The position numbers were made by a program, and so were the translations under genes. The notes under the pieces are model-generated. The model ran no database searches and was not told where the DNA came from. It saw only the letters and a program-made list of their open reading frames with translations. A DNA stretch of 64,000 nucleotides from Bryobacteraceae bacterium (lineage in GTDB: Bacteria; Acidobacteriota; Terriglobia; Bryobacterales; Bryobacteraceae): positions 1 to 64,000 of the forward strand of contig JANWVO010000037.1 of the NCBI GenBank assembly GCA_025056865.1. The letters run 5' to 3'. Positions 53,577 to 62,026 of this stretch are shown piece by piece. Every line of letters starts with the position of its first letter. The stretch's first letter is position 1.

Positions 53577-54878
53577 TCAGAAGCCTGGGGCTTTCCAGAC
53601 GATTTCGCCGCCGACAATCGTCACGATGGGCCCGCCGCGGAATGTCCGCCCGTTGAACGGCGTGTTCGCGCTTTTCGACAGCGAATTCTTCACGTCGTAG
53701 GTCCAGGGATATTCGGGGTGGAAAATGGTCACGTCGCCCGGGTAGCCGGGCCTGAGCGCGCCGCGGGCCTTGTCCCCGCGGAACCCCATGACGCGCGCCG
53801 GCTCGCTCGTGAACAGCGCGACCAGCCGGTTCAGGCTGATGCGCCCGGTGTGCACCAGCACTTCCAGCGCCACGCCGAGCGCGGTCTCCAGGCCGATGAT
53901 GCCGAACGGGCAGCGCTCGAACTCCTGCATCTTGTCGTCCCCGGCGTGCGGTGCGTGGTCGGTGGCCAGGCAGTCCACCGCGCCGCGGATGATGCCGTCG
54001 ATGACCGCTTCAACGTGTTCCGGCCCCCGCAGCGGCGGCTTCATTTTGAAGTTCGAATCGTAGGGGCGCATGTGGCCGGTATCGAGGGCGATGTGATGCG
54101 GCGTCGCTTCGCAGGTCACCGGCAGCCCGCGCTGCCGGGCGAAGGCGACCATCGCCACGGCGTTCTTCGTCGAGATGTGCGCCACATGGTAGCGCGCGCC
54201 GGTCAGCTCGGCCAGCAGGATGTCGCGCGCCACCATCACGTCCTCGGCGGCTGCCGGGATGCCGCGCAGCCCCAGCCGCACGCTGTCGGCGCACTCGTGC
54301 ATGTCGCCGCCGGCGGAGAGGTTCAGATCCTCGCAGTGCTGGATGACGGGGATGTCCAGCACGCGCGCCGTTTCCATGGCGCGGCGCATCACGCGCGCGT
54401 TCATCACCGGGCGGCCGTCGTCGCTGATGGCGACGGCTCCGGCGGCCACCATCGAGCCGATGGCGGCCAGCTCCTCGCCTTCGCTGCCCTTCGTGATGGC
54501 GCCGATCGGAAAGACGTTCACCACGGCCTCGCGGCGCGCCTTCTCCACGATGTAGGTGGTCACCGTGGCCGAATCGTTCACCGGATTCGTGTTCGGCATG
54601 CAGCAGATGGTGGTGAACCCGCCAGCCGCCGCCGCGCGCGAGCCCGTCGCAATCGTCTCCGCGTGCGTGAAGCCCGGCTCGCGCAGGTGCACGTGAATGT
54701 CAATGAAGCCCGGCGCCACCACCAGCCCGGCGGCGTCCAGCGTCTCCGCGCCGGGCGCGCCGAGATCCTCGCCCACTGCCGCGATGCGGCCATCTTCGAT
54801 GAGCACGTCCGCCGTCCTGTCGATGCCCGAGGCCGGGCAGATCACTCTCCCGTTGCGGATCAGCAGCTTCTTCACCAC
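53577..54878 (-). CDS. pyrC: Dihydroorotase
   Basis: 433 residues, class I dihydroorotase, catalysing ring closure of carbamoyl aspartate in pyrimidine synthesis. Metal-binding motif DIHVHLREPG near residue 60, MPNTNPVND, ISDDGRPV, HCED, HISTK and the catalytic ATDHAPH with substrate-loop FGIIGLETALG. Starts with GTG (two in succession) that overlap the end of pyrB by 7 bases (GTGGTGA). A GGAGAGG lies inside the pyrB end. It is last of the pyr operon. Confidence 0.95.
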   Translation of the reverse strand: MVKKLLIRNGRVICPASGIDRTADVLIEDGRIAAVGEDLGAPGAETLDAAGLVVAPGFIDIHVHLREPGFTHAETIATGSRAAAAGGFTTICCMPNTNPVNDSATVTTYIVEKARREAVVNVFPIGAITKGSEGEELAAIGSMVAAGAVAISDDGRPVMNARVMRRAMETARVLDIPVIQHCEDLNLSAGGDMHECADSVRLGLRGIPAAAEDVMVARDILLAELTGARYHVAHISTKNAVAMVAFARQRGLPVTCEATPHHIALDTGHMRPYDSNFKMKPPLRGPEHVEAVIDGIIRGAVDCLATDHAPHAGDDKMQEFERCPFGIIGLETALGVALEVLVHTGRISLNRLVALFTSEPARVMGFRGDKARGALRPGYPGDVTIFHPEYPWTYDVKNSLSKSANTPFNGRTFRGGPIVTIVGGEIVWKAPGF

Positions 54879-55783
54879 AGCAGCGTCCTCTCCAGCACCG
54901 CCATGCGCACGGGCACGCCGTTCTCCACCTGGTTCAGGATCATCGACCGCTGCGAGTCCGCCACCTCGGACGAGATCTCGCGGCCGCGGTTCATCGGGCC
55001 GGGGTGCATGACGATCACGTCCGGGTGGGCCAGATCGACGTGCTCCTGCCGCAGCCCGTAGAAGCGGAAATACTCGCCAGCCTGCATCGGCGGCTCGTGG
55101 ATCCGTTCGAGCTGCACGCGGAGCATCATGATCACGTTGGCGTCCCGCACCGCGCGCCGCATGTCATATTCAAGCTCCACGCCGGGGGCGATCTGCGCCA
55201 TCTCGCGCGGCAGCAGCGTGGGCGGCCCGCACAGCACGACGTGCGCGCCGAACTTGGTCAGCAGGAACACGTTCGACCGCGCCACGCGGCTGTGGAGGAT
55301 GTCGCCGATGATCACCACGCGCAGCCCTTCGAGGCGCCCGAGGCGGTCAAGGATCGTGCGCGCATCGAGCAGCGCCTGCGTCGGGTGCTCGTGCGTGCCG
55401 TCGCCGGCGTTGATGATCGGCGTCGACAGATGGCGCGCGAGGAAATGCGGCGCGCCGGAAGCCTGGTGCCGCATCACGATCACCGACGGCCGCATCGCCG
55501 ACAGCGTGTTCAGCGTGTCCACAAGGCTCTCGCCCTTGGCCACGCTGGAGCCGGCGGCGGTGATCGACAGCGTCTCGGCGCCCAGCCGGTGCGCGGCGAT
55601 CTCGAAACTGGAACGCGTCCGCGTCGAGTTCTCGAAGAACGCGTTCACCACCATCATGCCGGTGCAGGTGTTGACTTTCGCGAAGCTCGGGCCCCCGTGC
55701 GGCTGGAAGGCCACCGCGCGGTCGAGGATCCGCTCGATTTCGGTCCGGTCCAGGTCTTCGATGCCGAGCAGGCTGCGGCCCAT
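54872..55783 (-). CDS. pyrB: Aspartate carbamoyltransferase catalytic subunit
   Basis: 303 residues. Carbamoyl-phosphate loop NSTRTRSSFE, the GSSVAKGES loop, HPTQALLDARTI, and VMHPGPMNRGREI all present. It joins carbamoyl phosphate and aspartate. The start at 55783 has GAGGAGG 7 bases upstream and lies 11 bases after pyrR. It overlaps pyrC by 7 bases. No pyrI regulatory subunit is seen, which fits the PyrR-controlled type of operon. Confidence 0.95.
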   Translation of the reverse strand: MGRSLLGIEDLDRTEIERILDRAVAFQPHGGPSFAKVNTCTGMMVVNAFFENSTRTRSSFEIAAHRLGAETLSITAAGSSVAKGESLVDTLNTLSAMRPSVIVMRHQASGAPHFLARHLSTPIINAGDGTHEHPTQALLDARTILDRLGRLEGLRVVIIGDILHSRVARSNVFLLTKFGAHVVLCGPPTLLPREMAQIAPGVELEYDMRRAVRDANVIMMLRVQLERIHEPPMQAGEYFRFYGLRQEHVDLAHPDVIVMHPGPMNRGREISSEVADSQRSMILNQVENGVPVRMAVLERTLLW

Positions 55784-55794
55784 GGCGCGCCTCC

Positions 55795-56346
55795 TCAGTC
55801 GGCTTTCTCGACGAGCATCACCTTTTCGACGCCGTCGATCTCCTGGAACTTCACCTCGATGATCTCGCGCGACGACGTCGGCACCTTGCGCCCGATGAAC
55901 TGGGCCTCGATCGGCAGCTCCCGGTGGCCGCGGTCGATGAGCACGAGCAGTTGCACGCGCGCCGGACGGCCATGCTCGAACAGCGCATCCAGCGCCGCGC
56001 GCACGGTGCGGCCCGTGTACAGCACGTCGTCCATCAGGATGACGTCCTTGCCCGTGATCGGGAAGTCGATCTGCGTCGCCGCCACCACCGGCTTCGGGCC
56101 GATGGTGGACAGGTCGTCGCGGTACAGCGTGATGTCAATCGCCCCGACGGGAACCCGGATGTTTTCGAGCGACTCGATCTTGCGCGCGATCCGCTCCGCC
56201 ATCGGCACGCCGCGGCGGCGGATGCCGATGAAGGCGAGATTGGCCGGATCATTCGTCTTCTCCAGCACCTCGTGGGCCAGCCGCACCAGCGTGCGGTCCA
56301 TCTCGGAGGCGCTCATCAGTTGGGCTTTTTCTCGGGTGGCGCTCAT
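55795..56346 (-). CDS. pyrR: Bifunctional pyr operon regulator / uracil phosphoribosyltransferase
   Basis: 183 residues. The PRPP-binding loop reads VILMDDVLYTGRTVRAALD. Other landmarks are FIGIRRRGVPMAERI, GAIDITLYRDDLSTIG and LIDRGHRELPIEAQFIGRKV. PyrR senses UMP and, in many bacteria, binds leader RNA to control transcription of pyr genes. I see no obvious attenuator in the 20 bases between this gene and the preceding small gene, or before pyrB. No Shine-Dalgarno precedes the ATG; TACACT lies eight bases upstream. Confidence 0.93.
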   Translation of the reverse strand: MSATREKAQLMSASEMDRTLVRLAHEVLEKTNDPANLAFIGIRRRGVPMAERIARKIESLENIRVPVGAIDITLYRDDLSTIGPKPVVAATQIDFPITGKDVILMDDVLYTGRTVRAALDALFEHGRPARVQLLVLIDRGHRELPIEAQFIGRKVPTSSREIIEVKFQEIDGVEKVMLVEKAD

Positions 56347-56366
56347 CGGAGTTCAGTGTACTAATT

Positions 56367-56720
56367 TCAGTGCCGTTTCATCCGGTCGCGGACGCGCCGC
56401 GAGAGCCGCTCAAGCTCCTCGAGATCCTTCAGCGCCTTGAGGGAAAGCACATGGCCCTGGCTCTGCTCGATCTCCGCCTGCACGCTCTCCACGATCTTCT
56501 TCATCCGCTCGAGGTCCTTCACGTTGGCTTCGTAATTGGCCTTGAGCACCGCCTCCGACCACAGCCGCCCGTCCGGCAGCCGCTTCGGCTCGTCCGTCCG
56601 GCGCGGCGGCGGAGCCTCGATCTGCGCCGCAGCGGCGCAGGCGGCCAGAACTGCCGCGAACAGGGCCGCGAGAGCCCGCCTGCTAGACTGAACTTTGATG
56701 AAGGGCGTTGGAATCGGCAT
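56367..56720 (-). CDS. Small exported protein at the head of the pyr operon
   Basis: 117 residues if started at the ATG at 56720. Signal-like N-terminus (RRALAALFAAVLAACAAAAQ) with a possible lipobox LAAC. The mature part is charged and helical (LKANYEANVKDLERMKKIVE, then EIEQSQGHVLSLKALKDLEE), with heptad-like spacing, ending RVRDRMKRH. No family recognised. No usable ATG or GTG lies closer to the signal peptide, so the gene must overlap the first 23 bases of hom on the other strand. It precedes pyrR by 20 bases and is probably co-transcribed. Confidence 0.65.
   Translation of the reverse strand: MPIPTPFIKVQSSRRALAALFAAVLAACAAAAQIEAPPPRRTDEPKRLPDGRLWSEAVLKANYEANVKDLERMKKIVESVQAEIEQSQGHVLSLKALKDLEELERLSRRVRDRMKRH
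56682..56700 (+). promoter_or_regulatory. Extended -10 promoter for a near-leaderless hom transcript
   Basis: TG at 56681-56682, C, TAGACT at 56684-56689, eight bases, then ATG at 56698. The start site would fall within two bases of the ATG. No Shine-Dalgarno. Confidence 0.5.
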
Positions 56721-58002
56721 CATCGGCCTCGGCAACGTAGGTGGGGGAACACTTACCATTCTCGCGGAAAACGCCGCGGAAATCGCCCGCAAGCTCGGCT
56801 TCCCGCTGCGCGTCGCCGCCGTGTGCAGCCGCCACCCGCAGGCGAAAACGCTGCCCGCGGGCCTCGGGCCGGCGCTGGTCACCAGCGACTGGCGCGAGGT
56901 GGTCGCGCACCCGGAAGTCGAAATCGTCGCCGAGCTGGTGGGCGGCACGTCCGTGGCGGCGGAAATCGTCGAAGCGGCGCTGCGGGCGGGCAAGAGCGTC
57001 GTCACCGCCAACAAGGAGCTGGTGGCGCTGCGCGGCGTGGAGCTTTACCATCTGGCCGAGCGCCACGGCGCCGCGCTCGCCATGGAAGCGAGCGTCTGCG
57101 GCGGCATCCCGATCCATGCCGTGCTGCGCGAGGGCATCGCCGGAGACCGCATCGAGGCGCTGTTCGGCATCCTGAACGGCACCAGCAACTACATCCTCAC
57201 CGAGATCGAGCAGCGCGGCGCGCCTTTCGCCGAGGTGTTGCAGGAGGCGCAGCGCCTGGGTTACGCCGAGGCTGATCCGGCTGCCGACGTCGACGGCTGG
57301 GACGCGCGCTCGAAGCTGGCCCTGCTGGCTTCGCTCGCCTTCGGCGTGCGCCTGGAGCCTTCGGCGATTCCCACCGAGGGCATCCGCCGCGTTTCCCCCA
57401 CCGACTTCGAATACGCGCGCCAGCTCGGCTGCACCATCCGCCTGCTGTGCTCGGCAAGGCGCGCCGAAGGAGGCCTGTTCGTCAGCGTGCGGCCGGCGCT
57501 GCTGCCGCTCGACACGATCATGGCCGGCGTCCGCGGAGCCTACAACGCGGTGTGGGTGCGGGGCGCCTTTGGCGCGGACACGTTCTACTATGGCCGCGGC
57601 GCCGGCCCGCTGCCCACGGGCGTCGCCGTTGTCAGCGACCTGATGCGCGTGGCGCGCGGGCTGCGCCCCGCTCCGGCGCACCGCGTGCCGCCCTTCGCCG
57701 CGAGCACGCTCGAGCCCGCCGACCCGCTGCCCATCGGACGGCAGCAGCGGCCCTGGTACCTGCGCTTCCGCATCAAGGACCGGCCCGGCATCATCCGCGA
57801 CCTCGCAACGATCCTCGCGCGGCAGTCGATTTCCATTGATGCCGTCCTGCAACTGCCCGGGCAGGACAAGCAGAACCTTCCCTTCGTCATCACGCTGGAA
57901 AGCTCGCCGGAGGCGGCCGTCCGCGCCGCGCTGGAAGAGATGCAGGCGCTGGACTTCATGGTGGAGCCGCCGCTGGCGATGCCCATCGAGCGCGGCATCT
58001 GA
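56698..58002 (+). CDS. hom: Homoserine dehydrogenase with C-terminal ACT domain
   Basis: 434 residues. It reduces aspartate semialdehyde to homoserine for threonine and methionine synthesis. Rossmann motif GIIGLGNVGGGTL, AELVGG, VVTANKELVA, ASVCGGIPI, LNGTSNYILT and the catalytic region DVDGWDARSKLAL (Lys206). The C-terminal ACT domain (about 355-434, RFRIKDRPGIIRDLATILAR) indicates feedback control by an amino acid. The ATG at 56698 follows a TTG codon that could also start. It is divergent from the pyr operon and convergent with a second homoserine dehydrogenase-like gene. Confidence 0.95.
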   Translation: MKGVGIGIIGLGNVGGGTLTILAENAAEIARKLGFPLRVAAVCSRHPQAKTLPAGLGPALVTSDWREVVAHPEVEIVAELVGGTSVAAEIVEAALRAGKSVVTANKELVALRGVELYHLAERHGAALAMEASVCGGIPIHAVLREGIAGDRIEALFGILNGTSNYILTEIEQRGAPFAEVLQEAQRLGYAEADPAADVDGWDARSKLALLASLAFGVRLEPSAIPTEGIRRVSPTDFEYARQLGCTIRLLCSARRAEGGLFVSVRPALLPLDTIMAGVRGAYNAVWVRGAFGADTFYYGRGAGPLPTGVAVVSDLMRVARGLRPAPAHRVPPFAASTLEPADPLPIGRQQRPWYLRFRIKDRPGIIRDLATILARQSISIDAVLQLPGQDKQNLPFVITLESSPEAAVRAALEEMQALDFMVEPPLAMPIERGI

Positions 58003-58080
58003 ACGGCTCCGCGGCGCACAGCCGCCGCCGCGGCCCGCGCTGGCAGGCCGCCCGGACCGCCGCCTCCGGAGCTGGCCCGC

Positions 58081-59043
58081 TCACGCGTTGCGCGCCACGT
58101 CCACCAGATCCGCGAAGACGCCATAGGCGGTCTGCTCCAGCCCGGGCTGAAAGCTGAACACCGCCAGATCGCCCATCAGGTCCGTGTGCAGCAGAAGCAC
58201 GTTGGAGGTGCCGGACACCTGCGCGAGCAGGTCCGCGTGGTCCAGCACTTCCGCGCGCACGCGCAGCGAAACGCCCTGCGGCGTGCGCTTGCCGCGGCTC
58301 ACCATCACGATGCGCTTGCCGGCGCGCTCGGCTTCCGCCACCTTCTCCGGCGTGAGCCGGCCAATGCCGCGGCGGTTCACTGCTGCGGGCGTGGTGCGCG
58401 CGTCCATCAGCACGTTGGCCAGCGCCGCCGCCTTGCAGGCGCTGTCCCAGCCGTCGATGTCGAACCACGGGTCGGCTTCGGTCACGCCCATCCGGCGCGC
58501 CTCTTCGATGCCCTCTTCCAGCGATGCTCCGCGCCGCATGGCATCGAGGATGACCTGCGTAGTCGAATTCAGCACGCCGGCGAATCCCTGCACGCGCACG
58601 CCGGGCAGGCACTGCCGCGCCAGGCTGAATACCGGCGTGCCGTCCATCACCGTGCTCTCGAACCGGAACCCGACGCCCGCGCGGCGGGCTTCTTCGGCCA
58701 GTTCGGCGTAGCGGCAGGCGACCGGCCCCTTGTTGGCGGTCACCACATGCATTCCGCGCGCAAAGGCCGCGCGGATGTGACTGACAGCGGGCTCGCCGTC
58801 TTCGGGGTTCATCGTCGTCAGCTCGACCAGGATCTCCGCGCGGGCGCGGTCCAGAAACTCTTCCGCGCTCGCCGCCGCCGGGCCGAACACGGGCTCTTCG
58901 GGCAGCCCATGCAGATCGTATGCGGTGCCATGGCGCAGCGTGTGCGCGGCCACGATGCGGAACGGATAGACGTGCTGCTGCTTCGCGATCAGGCGCGCCA
59001 GCGCGCGCGCCACTCTGCCGTAGCCAAGGATTGCGACTCTCAA
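58081..59043 (-). CDS. Second homoserine dehydrogenase-like protein, without ACT domain
   Basis: 320 residues. NAD(P) motif AILGYGRVARALARL, VELTTMN, VVTANKGPVA, ESTVMDGTPVFSLA, LNSTTQVILD and DIDGWDSACKAAALA (Lys204) give a complete homoserine dehydrogenase core. It ends after the catalytic domain with no regulatory ACT. The start is TTG, overlapping the stop of the DUF4139 gene as TTGA, so translation is coupled. It shares little identity with hom at 56698. It may be an unregulated isozyme or use another semialdehyde. Confidence 0.85.
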   Translation of the reverse strand: MRVAILGYGRVARALARLIAKQQHVYPFRIVAAHTLRHGTAYDLHGLPEEPVFGPAAASAEEFLDRARAEILVELTTMNPEDGEPAVSHIRAAFARGMHVVTANKGPVACRYAELAEEARRAGVGFRFESTVMDGTPVFSLARQCLPGVRVQGFAGVLNSTTQVILDAMRRGASLEEGIEEARRMGVTEADPWFDIDGWDSACKAAALANVLMDARTTPAAVNRRGIGRLTPEKVAEAERAGKRIVMVSRGKRTPQGVSLRVRAEVLDHADLLAQVSGTSNVLLLHTDLMGDLAVFSFQPGLEQTAYGVFADLVDVARNA

Positions 59044-61097
59044 AACTCCAGCTTCTCGATCAGGGCGTTCAATTCAGTCTCAAGCGATGCGCGCCGCCGG
59101 CGCAACCCGCTCTGCCGGTCGCGGAGCTGCGCGATCTGGGCGTCGCCCCTGGCCAGCTCGGCGGCATAGCGGTTCACCTGCTCCTGCTGCCCGGGGACGT
59201 TGCGCAGCGTGTTGATGTTCTGCCGCAGCCGGTCCTGTTCGGCAGCGAGGTCGCGGATCTCGGCCTCGACGCGGCGCAGCTCGCCGTCCGCGTCGCTGAT
59301 CTCGCGCTTCCGGGCGGCAATCGTTTCGAGCTGCTGCCGCGCCGCCGCGCTGAGCGAACGGTTCTGGATATAAGCGGAGAGCGCATCGGGCGTCAGCGAC
59401 GTGACCGCCGTCGACTGTTCGATCTCGCGCTCTTCCACCACCGGCAGCTTCGCCGCGCCCTGGGCGGGCAGTTTCACCGGGAAACGCCACGAGTTCGGCG
59501 TCGTTTCCTCAGGCTTCGGGCTGATCAGCTTCCAGCCCTGCGAGGCGGCGTGTTCCACAAGCAGCAGCTTCTCCTTCGCCTCGGCATTCATGGCCGTGTA
59601 AACGGTGGTCCGCTGAATGGCGGTGCGCGTCGTAAGGACGCCGCGCCGCGCGGAGAAGCCCCGCACGACCTGTTCCTCCGAGTCGAACCGCGTCGTCACG
59701 CGCACGGACTGGTCCACGGCGTAACTGACGAGCCGCTTCTCGCCGCTCTTCAGCTCCTCGATCAGCGCCTCGCCCGAGTAGCCGGACGGATGGTACACGG
59801 TGACCGTGCCGCCGTCGAGCGTCTTGCCGGTAGTGTTGGTGATTTCCGCGGCGTGGCGGGGATTCATCTGCGAGCGGTCGGAGTAGATCAGAAGCCTGCG
59901 CGCGGCAACCTTTCCCTGAAAGAAGGGCAGCAGCAGGGACTCGCCGGCGCGGGCGTTCACCGGCGTGGTGAAGCTGTATTCGAACAGCTCGCCCGCCGAG
60001 CGCCCCTCGGCAGCCGGCTCCACCGAGCTGAGCGTCATCGGCTCCGGGGCGGGCGCCCTGGCATCCTCGGTCTCCGCCCGTGGCCCCGCCATCGCCATCA
60101 TTCTCTGCGCGCCGCGAATGGGGCCCGCCTTCTCTGCCGTCGCCGGGCTCACGATGCCGCCGATGGCGCCGCCCGGAATTCCGCCCACGTGCAGTTGCGG
60201 CGCCACTGCCTCCAGCCCCGGCAGGTCTGCCTCGCGCCGCTGTACGTAGCGCGCGTTCAGAAGGCGGGTGAGGAACGAAACCGGCCTGCCGCTGACGACG
60301 CTGAGCGAGACCTGGTTCCAGTCCTCGCCGGTGGCGTTCTCGACGATCGCCCAGCCTTCCAGCGAGGCTTCGCCCGTGTCGGGCAGCAGCAGGCGGTAGG
60401 TGGACTTCCACACCGGCGCCGGCGCCAGATACCGCGCCATCACGCGCTGCGGCCCGGCTCCGGCCACATCGATGTAGAGAGTGCGGCGGTCCGGGCTGAG
60501 ATCCTGGGCCAGGGCCGACAGCGCATCGGCAAGCTGGCGCTGGAGGCGCGGCTCGGCAAACCGCAGCCCGGTGGCGGCGTCGAGATCGCAGATCATCAGG
60601 CCGCCGGAGTCGAGCATCAGCGTCAGCTCCTGCCTTTCGCCGCCGTTGGGCATGGGGGCGGTGCGTCCGGAGACGATCACGCCCGCCAGCGGCTGGCCGC
60701 GGTATGTCATCTCGACACGCGCGCCGCGCCACTGATCCAGCAGTTGCGCCAGGGCCTGGCCCTGCGCCCCCCTGAGCCTCTGCGGAGCCTGCGCCTGCAT
60801 CCGCAGCGGATCGAGAAACTCATAGCGCACGCGCGCCACGCCGCCCGGAGCCTCGACGAGCAGCGATTTCAGCACGTCGTCGATCTCCGTGGCCCGGAAG
60901 TCCAGCGCCGCCGGCTCGCCCGCCTTCACGTCTCCGCTCCTCTCGTAGAAAGCAACGCCATTCTTGTACACGACCACGCGCCGCACCGGCAGCGTGGCGG
61001 CCTGCGAAGCGCCCAGAGCCAGCAGGACCAGAGACAGGAGCTTCCTGCGGATCCTTCCCCCGCCGTGATATGGTCGACAAAAGGCCGCAACCGTCAT
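59040..61097 (-). CDS. Exported DUF4139-domain protein with C-terminal coiled coil
   Basis: About 685 residues. A signal peptide (RRKLLSLVLLALGASQA) lies about 20 residues in, and the first ATG codons (61097, 61103) overlap the start of the divergent receiver gene. No ATG, GTG or TTG lies closer, although GGGGGAAGG precedes the signal region. The DUF4139 part includes LPVRRVVVYKNGVAFYERSG, APVWKSTYRLLLPDTGEASL, EGWAIVENATGEDWNQVSLS and ITNTTGKTLDGGTVTVYHP. The last 100 residues are a coiled coil (ELRRVEAEIRDLAAEQDRLR). Function of the family is unclear. It is coupled to the second homoserine dehydrogenase-like gene. Confidence 0.8.
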   Translation of the reverse strand: MTVAAFCRPYHGGGRIRRKLLSLVLLALGASQAATLPVRRVVVYKNGVAFYERSGDVKAGEPAALDFRATEIDDVLKSLLVEAPGGVARVRYEFLDPLRMQAQAPQRLRGAQGQALAQLLDQWRGARVEMTYRGQPLAGVIVSGRTAPMPNGGERQELTLMLDSGGLMICDLDAATGLRFAEPRLQRQLADALSALAQDLSPDRRTLYIDVAGAGPQRVMARYLAPAPVWKSTYRLLLPDTGEASLEGWAIVENATGEDWNQVSLSVVSGRPVSFLTRLLNARYVQRREADLPGLEAVAPQLHVGGIPGGAIGGIVSPATAEKAGPIRGAQRMMAMAGPRAETEDARAPAPEPMTLSSVEPAAEGRSAGELFEYSFTTPVNARAGESLLLPFFQGKVAARRLLIYSDRSQMNPRHAAEITNTTGKTLDGGTVTVYHPSGYSGEALIEELKSGEKRLVSYAVDQSVRVTTRFDSEEQVVRGFSARRGVLTTRTAIQRTTVYTAMNAEAKEKLLLVEHAASQGWKLISPKPEETTPNSWRFPVKLPAQGAAKLPVVEEREIEQSTAVTSLTPDALSAYIQNRSLSAAARQQLETIAARKREISDADGELRRVEAEIRDLAAEQDRLRQNINTLRNVPGQQEQVNRYAAELARGDAQIAQLRDRQSGLRRRRASLETELNALIEKLEF

Positions 61098-61476
61098 GGC
61101 CATCCTCCTTGTAGACGACGAAAAGCCGTTGCTCGCCCTGCTCCAGCGCTTTCTCGAGCGGGCCGGCTACCCTGTAGACACCTGCGAGCAGGGTTTGGTT
61201 GCGCTCGAGAAGTGCCGCGCGCGTCCGTGCCCGTACTCGGTGGTGGTTCTCGATCTGAAACTGCCTGACATCTCCGGCCAGGAGCTGCTGCCGCGTCTGC
61301 TGGAAGCCGCGCCGCACGTCCATGTCATCGTCTCCAGCGGCACGCCCTTCAGCCCGGCGTCGCTGCCCCCCGCGCTGCGGCCAAGAGTGGAAGCGCTGCT
61401 GAAGCCGTTCCTTCCGAAAGAGCTGCTGGACGCGATTGCACGGCTCGCGCCGCGCGCCAGGAGCGCCTCAGTCTAG
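61096..61476 (+). CDS. Single-domain response regulator
   Basis: 126 residues. A CheY-like receiver: ILLVDDEKPLLALL, Asp53 in VVVLDLKLPDISG, Ser switch in VIVSSGTP and Lys in LLKPFLPKE. There is no output domain. An extended -10 (TGATATGGT, 61066-61074) lies upstream. The start overlaps the 5' end of the DUF4139 gene on the other strand, and the end overlaps the next minus-strand gene by 9 bases. Partner kinase unknown. Confidence 0.85.
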   Translation: MAILLVDDEKPLLALLQRFLERAGYPVDTCEQGLVALEKCRARPCPYSVVVLDLKLPDISGQELLPRLLEAAPHVHVIVSSGTPFSPASLPPALRPRVEALLKPFLPKELLDAIARLAPRARSASV

Positions 61477-62022
61477 CAGCGCCTTCAGCCGCTCGGCGAA
61501 ATTCTCCTCGTCCTCCGACCACAGCAGCCGCCGCTCGGCCGCCAGCTCGTTCTCCAGATCCTGTGCCAGATGGAGCAGGCTGCGGATGTTGGCCTGCACG
61601 GGGCGCAGGTTGTCGCTCTGCGCTTCCGGCACGTAGAGCCGCTGCGGCCCGAGGTCGATGCGCACGTGCTCGCCCCGGGGCGTGTCGAACTGCGGCCCGA
61701 AAATCTCCAGATAGACCGTAGACGGCTTCAGTTCCCAGTCGCCGGTCCACTGGTAAAGATCCCAGCGGAGCTGCACCTGCAACGCGATGTCGTCGTGGAG
61801 GTGCAGTTGCGCCCGCTCGGCGGCTGCTTTCGGGTCGAGCGGCCCGTCGAAGTACTCTTCCAGCAGCGGCGCCTCCTGGAAACTGAGCGGATAGACGCGC
61901 AGCACGCCGCCCGGCAGCAGCTTCGACTGCGGAAATATTTCCACGGCCTTCTTCAGGTACATGGGCAGGCCGACCCCGGAAAAATGCTTCAGCCAGAAGG
62001 AAAGGAACAGCGGATCGTGCAT
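61468..62022 (-). CDS. Conserved protein of unknown function downstream of glgB
   Basis: 184 residues from the ATG at 62022, 5 bases after the glgB stop, so coupled. The sequence has MYLKKAVEIFPQSKLLPGGV, then LRVYPLSFQEAPLLEEYFDG, a beta-rich LQVQLRWDLYQWTGDWELKP and an acidic helical C-terminus (ENFAERLKALLD). No signal peptide or membrane segment. I do not recognise the family. The position suggests a link to glycogen metabolism, but this is inference. A longer frame to 62061 is possible but would overlap glgB. Confidence 0.7.
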   Translation of the reverse strand: MHDPLFLSFWLKHFSGVGLPMYLKKAVEIFPQSKLLPGGVLRVYPLSFQEAPLLEEYFDGPLDPKAAAERAQLHLHDDIALQVQLRWDLYQWTGDWELKPSTVYLEIFGPQFDTPRGEHVRIDLGPQRLYVPEAQSDNLRPVQANIRSLLHLAQDLENELAAERRLLWSEDEENFAERLKALLD

Positions 62023-62026
62023 CGCA

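Noticed and set aside
54040-54065. tRNA T-loop-like GTTCGAATC
   Set aside because: Lies inside pyrC coding sequence; no acceptor stem or anticodon arm around it. The similar GGTTCGAAC at 17675 is also within a gene.
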